DNA of 11,755 bases from positions 1 through 11,755 of the forward strand of contig JBEVGU010000183.1 of NCBI GenBank assembly GCA_040511595.1. The letters run 5' to 3'. Positions 6,727-11,755 of this stretch are shown here, one piece after another. The notes beneath the pieces were generated by a model. That model saw nothing but the letters and a program-made list of their open reading frames with translations, was not told the DNA's origin and did no database searches. Position 1 is the stretch's first letter, and each line of letters begins with the position of its first letter. The translations under genes and the position numbers were made by a program. This DNA is from JAOUEA01 sp040511595. GTDB taxonomy: Bacteria; Actinomycetota; UBA4738; HRBIN12.

Positions 6727-6744
6727 ACCTGGGAACGTTACCAT
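6716..6744 (+). promoter_or_regulatory. Putative promoter of the sugar-importer operon
   Basis: TTTACG (6716-6721) and TACCAT (6739-6744) are separated by exactly 17 bases, each 4 of 6 to the sigma-70 consensus. The -35 lies in the last codons of the dehydrogenase gene. The LacI-type site at 6730-6743 covers the -10, which is the layout expected for repression. It is a weak match on its own, supported mainly by the operator coincidence. Confidence 0.4.
6730..6743. promoter_or_regulatory. LacI-family-type operator before the binding-protein gene
   Basis: TGGGAACGTTACCA is a CG-centred dyad with one mismatched pair, in the same position as in the site at 2126-2139 (TGAGAACGTTATCA). The shared core is GAACGTTA with TGR and YCA ends. 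It overlaps the proposed -10 of the importer operon. The match between two upstream regions of functionally linked genes is the best evidence that it is real. Confidence 0.65.
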
Positions 6745-6806
6745 CCGCACGTTGCCCCGGAACGACGGGGCGGAGGGGGTGAAGGCGCCCGTGTTCGAAG
6801 TGGGTC

Positions 6807-6816
6807 CCAACGTTGG
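6807..6816. promoter_or_regulatory. Second AACGTT palindrome, possible auxiliary operator
   Basis: CCAACGTTGG is a perfect 10-base palindrome centred 75 bases (about seven turns) downstream of the centre of the operator at 6730-6743. It has the same AACGTT core but different outer bases. It is positioned as a secondary operator for DNA looping or as a roadblock; a 10-base palindrome could also arise by chance. Confidence 0.4.
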
Positions 6817-6818
6817 CT

Positions 6819-6837
6819 CGGCGGGGATCTCCCGCCG
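6819..6837 (+). terminator. GC-rich hairpin in the leader of the binding-protein gene
   Basis: CGGCGGG (6819-6825), a GATCT loop and CCCGCCG (6831-6837) form a perfect 7-base stem followed by only three T. It ends 8 bases before the ribosome-binding site. With so short a T-run it could be a weak terminator for the upstream operon, an attenuator, or an mRNA-stabilising 5' stem. Confidence 0.45.
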
Positions 6838-6860
6838 TTTGGTCTGAGGAGAGTGGCGGG

Positions 6861-8156
6861 ATGCACAAGCTTCGATGGATCACCACCATGGTGGCGGCGC
6901 TGGCTCTCGTGGCCGCCGCGTGCACGGGCGACGACGGGGGTGGAGGCGGCACCGACGGTCAGGGCTCGGCAGAGCCGGTCACCCTGGACTACTGGGTTTT
7001 CGAATCGGGCGGCCTCGCGGGGACGTTCCTCGAACAGGTCACCCAGGAGTTCGAGGCGGAGAACCCGAACGTCACGCTCAACATCACCGCGTACCCCGAG
7101 GACAACTACGGGGTGAAGCTCGACACCGCGATCGCGGCCGGCAAGGAGCCGGACCTCGTGCTGGTCTTCGGTCCGGAACAGATGCGCGAAGGGCTGCTGC
7201 TGCCCCTGGACGACATGGTCGAGGAGCAAGGCATCGATCTCTCGACGTTCGTGCCCTCGATCGTCGAGCCGGGCGACGAGTTCAGCTGCGCGTACGAGGG
7301 CCAGCTCTACTGCTTGGGTTCGTACGCCGGGTCGGTGCAGATGCTCTACAACAAGGAGCTGTTTGACGCGGCCGGTATCGAGTACCCGGCGGCCTTCCCG
7401 CCGATGACGCCCGAGGAGTTCGTCGAGACAGCATGCCAGCTGACGGACGAGGCGAACGGCGTGTGGGGCGGGGCGGCGTCCGACCCACTCGCGTACGTGC
7501 CGTGGGAGACGTTCTTCAGCGAGGACGGCCGGACGGCCGAGTTCAACTCCCCGGCGGCGGTCGAGCAGTTCGATGTCCTCGCCAGCGGTTACGAGCAGGG
7601 GTGCATCCCGACGTCCAACATCCTGGATCCGTGGGAGCAGGGGCGCGACTACTTCTCCCGAGGCGAGCTCGCGATGGTCATCACCGACTTCCAGGACCTG
7701 GACAAGGTCGAGAAGGCGGGCATCGACTGGGGATCGACCGCGTCCCCCACGCCGGCCGGAGAGGAGCCGTACTTCTTCGTCTGGACCGACAGCGTCGGTG
7801 TGATGGCGAGCACGGATGCCCCCGAGGAGGCGAAGGATTTCATCGCGTTCCTCGCCACGCGAGGTCAGGAGCTCAGGGTCGAGACGTCGGGTGACATCCC
7901 GCTCGACCTCCAGGTGGCCGAGCAGGTGGACTGGGCAGGTGGGGTCGCCGGCCGCGAGGACGGGATGGAGGTCCTAAGCCACGCACGAACGGCGGTGTTC
8001 GTCCCGAACCGATGGGACGTGATCGGGCCCTACTACGACGCCTGGGGCTACGTCATCGGCGGCGAGAAGTCCTCGCAGGAGGCCTTGGACGAGGCGAACG
8101 GCGCGATCCAGGAGAATCTCGACAAGGCCTGGGAGGACTGGGAGCAGTCGGCCTAG
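6861..8156 (+). CDS. Extracellular sugar-binding lipoprotein of a CUT1-type ABC transporter
   Basis: This is a 431-residue solute-binding protein (SBP family 1, MalE/UgpB-like). The N-terminus is a lipoprotein signal: HKLR, a hydrophobic stretch and LVAAAC with the lipidated C21. A Gly/Asp-rich flexible linker follows. The mature fold begins at VTLDYWVFESGG and includes the LYNKELFDAAGI hinge-proximal block and a FLATRGQELRVE segment near the C-terminal lobe, both typical of the family. Four further cysteines, C143, C151, C192 and C248, could form disulfides outside the membrane (inference). It delivers an oligo- or monosaccharide to the two permeases just downstream. The ATG at 6861 is chosen because GAGGAG (6846-6851) precedes it and the signal peptide starts there; the frame is open to 6813, but those residues do not fit. 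The ligand cannot be named. The upstream AACGTT palindromes suggest repression by a LacI-type regulator. Confidence 0.92.
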   Translation: MHKLRWITTMVAALALVAAACTGDDGGGGGTDGQGSAEPVTLDYWVFESGGLAGTFLEQVTQEFEAENPNVTLNITAYPEDNYGVKLDTAIAAGKEPDLVLVFGPEQMREGLLLPLDDMVEEQGIDLSTFVPSIVEPGDEFSCAYEGQLYCLGSYAGSVQMLYNKELFDAAGIEYPAAFPPMTPEEFVETACQLTDEANGVWGGAASDPLAYVPWETFFSEDGRTAEFNSPAAVEQFDVLASGYEQGCIPTSNILDPWEQGRDYFSRGELAMVITDFQDLDKVEKAGIDWGSTASPTPAGEEPYFFVWTDSVGVMASTDAPEEAKDFIAFLATRGQELRVETSGDIPLDLQVAEQVDWAGGVAGREDGMEVLSHARTAVFVPNRWDVIGPYYDAWGYVIGGEKSSQEALDEANGAIQENLDKAWEDWEQSA

Positions 8157-8169
8157 GTCGGCTCACGAA

Positions 8170-8202
8170 CGCACCGCCGCCCCGTGCGCGGGCGGCGGTG
8201 TG
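8170..8202 (+). terminator. Strong intercistronic hairpin between binding-protein and permease genes
   Basis: CACCGCCGCCC (8172-8182) and GGGCGGCGGTG (8190-8200) are perfect 11-base arms around a CGTGCGC loop. C8170-G8202 and a G-U pair extend the stem in RNA to about 13 pairs. No T-run follows. In such operons a stem here commonly protects the binding-protein mRNA and lowers permease output, so partial termination or mRNA stabilisation is the likely role. Confidence 0.65.
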
Positions 8203-8222
8203 TGTCACCCGGAGGAGCGAGC

Positions 8223-9143
8223 GTGGCGAAGCGGCGAGGGTTGATGGCGCGTAGGGAGGAACGCGCCGCCTACCTGTTCTTGTCGCCATGGCTGATCGGA
8301 TTGATGCTCTTCTGGCTGGTCCCGATCGTCGCGTCCCTGCTGCTCAGCTTCAGCGAGTACAACATCATCACGCCGCCGGAATGGGTTGGGCTCGAGAACT
8401 ACCGCGACATGATCGCCGATCGAACGTTCTGGCTGTCGATCCGGGTGACGCTGAAGTACCTGATCCTCTCGGTGCCGCTGTACATCGTCTGCGGCCTGCT
8501 CCTCTCGCTGCTGCTGAACCTGGTCATGCGCGGGATCAACCTGTTTCGGACGATCCTGTTCCTCCCGTCGGTCCTCAGTGGTGTGGCGGTGGCCGTCCTG
8601 TGGGTGGCGTTGCTGAACCCCGACGTCGGCGCGGTGAACGAGTTCCTCCGAGCCATCGGGATCGAGGACCCCCCGAGGTGGCTCGACAGCCCCACGTGGG
8701 CGGTCCCGTCGGTCGTGCTCGTGGGCCTGTGGGGGATCGGTGGGGGCGCGATCATCTACCTCGCGGGCCTCCAGAACATCCCGGCGCAGCTCTACGAGGC
8801 GTCGCTGCTCGACGGAGCGGGGCCCCTGCAGCGCTTCCGCTACGTGACGTTGCCGATGATCACGCCCACCTTGCTCTTCGTGCTGCTCACGAGCCTGATC
8901 GAGGCGTTCCAGGTCTTCGACATCGCGTTCGTCCTGAGCCGTGGCGGCCAGGGAGGCCTGGGGGATTCGCTCCAGTTCTACCTGATCAACCTCTGGAACG
9001 AGGCGTTCGTCAACGGCCAGTACGGGTATGCCTCGGCGCTCGCATGGGTGCTCGTGCTGGCCGCGGCGGCGGTGATCCTCGTGATCTTCCGGACGTCCGG
9101 ACGATGGGTCTACTACGAGTACGACCCCGAGCGGGAACGGTGA
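8223..9143 (+). CDS. Sugar ABC transporter permease, MalF/UgpA-like
   Basis: The 306-residue inner-membrane protein has about six hydrophobic segments (roughly 17-43, 72-100, 108-132, 159-182, 212-236 and 268-290). The EAA loop, YEASLLDGAGPLQRFRYVTLP (from Y191), contacts the ATPase. The N-terminus REERAAYLFLSPWLIGLMLFWLVP and the FRTILFLPSVLSGVAVAVLW block are typical of the first permease of CUT1 sugar importers. GTG at 8223 is chosen because GGAGGAG (8211-8217) sits 5 bases before it; the ATG at 8244 is an alternative that would lose seven residues. The frame is open to 8184, but that part overlaps the hairpin. It forms a heterodimer with the permease encoded 4 bases downstream. Confidence 0.93.
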   Translation: MAKRRGLMARREERAAYLFLSPWLIGLMLFWLVPIVASLLLSFSEYNIITPPEWVGLENYRDMIADRTFWLSIRVTLKYLILSVPLYIVCGLLLSLLLNLVMRGINLFRTILFLPSVLSGVAVAVLWVALLNPDVGAVNEFLRAIGIEDPPRWLDSPTWAVPSVVLVGLWGIGGGAIIYLAGLQNIPAQLYEASLLDGAGPLQRFRYVTLPMITPTLLFVLLTSLIEAFQVFDIAFVLSRGGQGGLGDSLQFYLINLWNEAFVNGQYGYASALAWVLVLAAAAVILVIFRTSGRWVYYEYDPERER

Positions 9144-9147
9144 ACGG

Positions 9148-10062
9148 ATGAAGACGACGCTCGAGCCGCCACGGGCGGCCGACACGAAGCCCGAGGAGGT
9201 ACCGCGGCGCTCGGCGGTGCGGTACCGCGTCCGCCGCTTCAGCCACAAGGCGCTGATGTACGCGATCCTCCTCGGGCTGACCGCCATCATCATGCTGCCG
9301 CTCTCCTGGGCGTTCACTGCGGCGCTGAAGCCGGACATCGAGCCGGTGTTCACGCCCACCCCGGAATGGTTCCCGAGCGAGTTCTGGCAGTGGGACAACT
9401 TCCGTCGCGTGCTGACCGAAGCGATGCCGTTCCTCCGCTACATGATCAACACGATGATCATCGTGATCGCGAGCATCCTCGGTGTGCTGCTCTCGTGTTC
9501 GATCGTCGGCTTCGCCTTCGCGCGGCTGCGGTTCCGCGGCAGCAAGGTGCTCTTCTACGTCCTGATCGTCACGATGCTGATCCCGTGGCAAGCGCTGATG
9601 GTCCCGCAGTTCTTGCTCTTCGTGAAGATCGGGTGGTACGGCACCTATCTCCCGCTGATCGTTCCGTCGTTCACGGGTGTGGCGTTCTTCATCTTCCTGA
9701 TCCGCCAGTACATGCGCACGATCCCGAGGGACCTGGACGACGCCGCTCGGGTCGATGGGCTCAACACGTGGCAGATCTTCTTGCGGATCATCTTGCCGCT
9801 GTCGACGCCGGTCCTCACGGTCTGTGCCGTGTTCACGTTCCTCTGGAGGTGGAACGACCTCCTCGGGCCGCTGATCTACCTCGACGACGACTCGAAGTTC
9901 ACGGTGGCGCTCGGACTCGCGAACCTCGTGACGCTCGCCGACACGCCGTGGAACCTGACGATGGCCGCCAACCTCGTGACGGTCATCCCCACCGTGATCC
10001 TCTACTTCTTCGTCCAGAAGAAGCTGATCGGTGGCATCGCCTCCGTGGGATTGAAGGGATGA
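9148..10062 (+). CDS. Sugar ABC transporter permease, MalG/UgpE-like
   Basis: The 304-residue membrane protein has a hydrophilic N-terminal tail of about 35 residues, then about six hydrophobic segments (first about 35-60; then about 97-123, 135-160, 166-186, 218-240 and 272-292). The EAA loop reads DDAARVDGLNTWQIFLRIILP (from D197). LPLSWAFTAALKP and IPWQALMVPQFLLF are family blocks of the MalG-type partner. It pairs with the permease encoded just before it to form the translocation pore. The ATG at 9148 lies 4 bases after the preceding stop; the GGGAACGG before it is only a modest ribosome-binding site, so coupling with the upstream gene is likely. Nothing is missing. Confidence 0.93.
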   Translation: MKTTLEPPRAADTKPEEVPRRSAVRYRVRRFSHKALMYAILLGLTAIIMLPLSWAFTAALKPDIEPVFTPTPEWFPSEFWQWDNFRRVLTEAMPFLRYMINTMIIVIASILGVLLSCSIVGFAFARLRFRGSKVLFYVLIVTMLIPWQALMVPQFLLFVKIGWYGTYLPLIVPSFTGVAFFIFLIRQYMRTIPRDLDDAARVDGLNTWQIFLRIILPLSTPVLTVCAVFTFLWRWNDLLGPLIYLDDDSKFTVALGLANLVTLADTPWNLTMAANLVTVIPTVILYFFVQKKLIGGIASVGLKG

Positions 10063-10101
10063 CGATGACGAGATCCGAGCGAACCGAACGGAGACCGCTC
10101 G

Positions 10102-11355
<1,254 letters not shown>

Positions 11356-11357
11356 GG

Positions 11358-11393
11358 ACGACGTGCATCACGCGAGGCGTCGGCGCACGTCGT
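11358..11393 (+). terminator. Two-part hairpin just after the ATPase gene
   Basis: Outer arms ACGACGTGC (11358-11366) and GCACGTCGT (11385-11393) are perfect. Inside them ACGC (11370-11373) pairs with GCGT (11377-11380) around GAG. The structure starts 2 bases after the ATPase stop. With no T-run it is at best a terminator-like or mRNA-end-stabilising stem. Confidence 0.5.
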
Positions 11394-11409
11394 ACCTGAC
11401 ATCGTTCTC

Positions 11410-11419
11410 CGAACGTTCG
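11410..11419. promoter_or_regulatory. AACGTT palindrome before the last gene
   Basis: CGAACGTTCG is a perfect 10-base palindrome 34 bases before the start codon at 11454. It shares the GAACGTT core of the operators at 2126 and 6730, but the outer bases differ, so it is a weaker candidate for the same regulator. No clear -10/-35 pair is seen around it. Confidence 0.4.
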
Positions 11420-11453
11420 CGCGGCGTCCGACATCGAGGAGGGAGGAGCCGGC

Positions 11454-11755
11454 ATGGCGGTCGACGCGAGGCGTGACGCGGTCTCCGGCGCAATCGCCGA
11501 GGGCGACGGGATCCTGCGGCTGCAGCCCGCATGGGTGGCGCGCGACTTCTTGCCGCCCGGCCGCCGGCTCGGCCTCCACGACGATGCGTACGACCTCGGT
11601 GAGCGCGGCGCGATCTGCGAGCGATGGCTCGCGTCGACGACCGAGGCCGACAACCGAGTGGGGCCACCCGGCGAGGGGCTCAGCCTGCTCGCGGTCGACG
11701 GTCCCGACGAGATCCTCCTTCGCGACGCGGTCGCATCCGACCCCGTCGCGATCAT
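11454..11755 (+). CDS. Partial gene, N-terminus of a ManA-like (class I mannose-6-phosphate isomerase-like) protein
   Basis: The gene runs off the window after 100 complete codons and has no stop, so it is 3'-truncated by the window edge. The N-terminus contains GILRLQPAWVARDFLPPGRR, LGLHDDAYDLGERGAICERWLAS, then TEADNRVGPPGEGLS and a VDGPDEILLRDAV block. I recall this pattern from actinobacterial sugar-cluster proteins annotated as mannose-6-phosphate isomerase-like (cupin-fold) enzymes. The metal ligands would lie further downstream and cannot be checked here, so the call is tentative. The start is strong: GAGGAGGGAGGAG (11436-11448) lies 5 bases before the ATG at 11454. Its place after the importer fits sugar (phosphate) isomerisation. 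It is separated from the ATPase gene by 98 bases with a hairpin and an AACGTT palindrome, so it may have its own promoter. Confidence 0.55.
   Translation, partial: MAVDARRDAVSGAIAEGDGILRLQPAWVARDFLPPGRRLGLHDDAYDLGERGAICERWLASTTEADNRVGPPGEGLSLLAVDGPDEILLRDAVASDPVAI

Noticed and set aside
5539..6810. 423-residue minus-strand open frame opposite the dehydrogenase gene
   Set aside because: It is a shadow of the + strand gene, which has an intact catalytic triad.

Overview
The window is GC-rich and densely coded, with every intact gene on the + strand. Two features point to a high-GC actinobacterium (Actinomycetota), possibly an uncultured lineage. First, there are two F420-type enzyme families: a luciferase-like oxidoreductase and the remnant of a PPOX-class enzyme. 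Second, the binding protein is a lipoprotein of the usual actinobacterial form, and the sugar ABC ATPase has the long C-terminal domain common in that phylum. A Chloroflexota origin cannot be excluded from sequence alone. No rRNA, tRNA, IS element or CRISPR array is visible.

Region 1 (1-1683) holds a cupin fused to a class III nucleotide cyclase domain, followed by a compact luciferase-like F420-type oxidoreductase. Region 2 (1684-2176) has no intact gene. It contains the N-terminal stub of a PPOX/F420-type enzyme on the minus strand, broken just after its most conserved block, and several palindromes. One of these is a LacI-type operator immediately in front of the next operon.

Region 3 (2177-6726) is a tightly coupled four-gene operon: a small cupin (Mn-cupin/hydroxynitrile-lyase-like), a large cytoplasmic GH67-like putative glycoside hydrolase, a second small cupin with the complete HxH-E-H site, and a D-2-hydroxyacid dehydrogenase. 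The gene junctions overlap by 4, 14 and 4 bases. Region 4 (6727-11355) encodes a complete CUT1-type sugar importer: lipoprotein binding protein, two permeases and a MalK/UgpC-type ATPase. Region 5 (11356-11755) has an intergenic hairpin and a palindrome, then the start of a gene cut by the window edge whose N-terminus recalls ManA-like (mannose-6-phosphate isomerase-like) proteins.

Working model (inference): the importer brings in a small oligosaccharide, perhaps one containing a uronic acid. The cytoplasmic hydrolase cleaves it, the cupins rearrange or open the released sugar (acid), and the dehydrogenase does the redox step. Near-identical palindromes, TGAGAACGTTATCA before the enzyme operon and TGGGAACGTTACCA before the importer, suggest one LacI-family repressor controls both. 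Related AACGTT palindromes lie at 6807 and 11410. No regulator gene is in the window. The substrate is not proven by the sequence.
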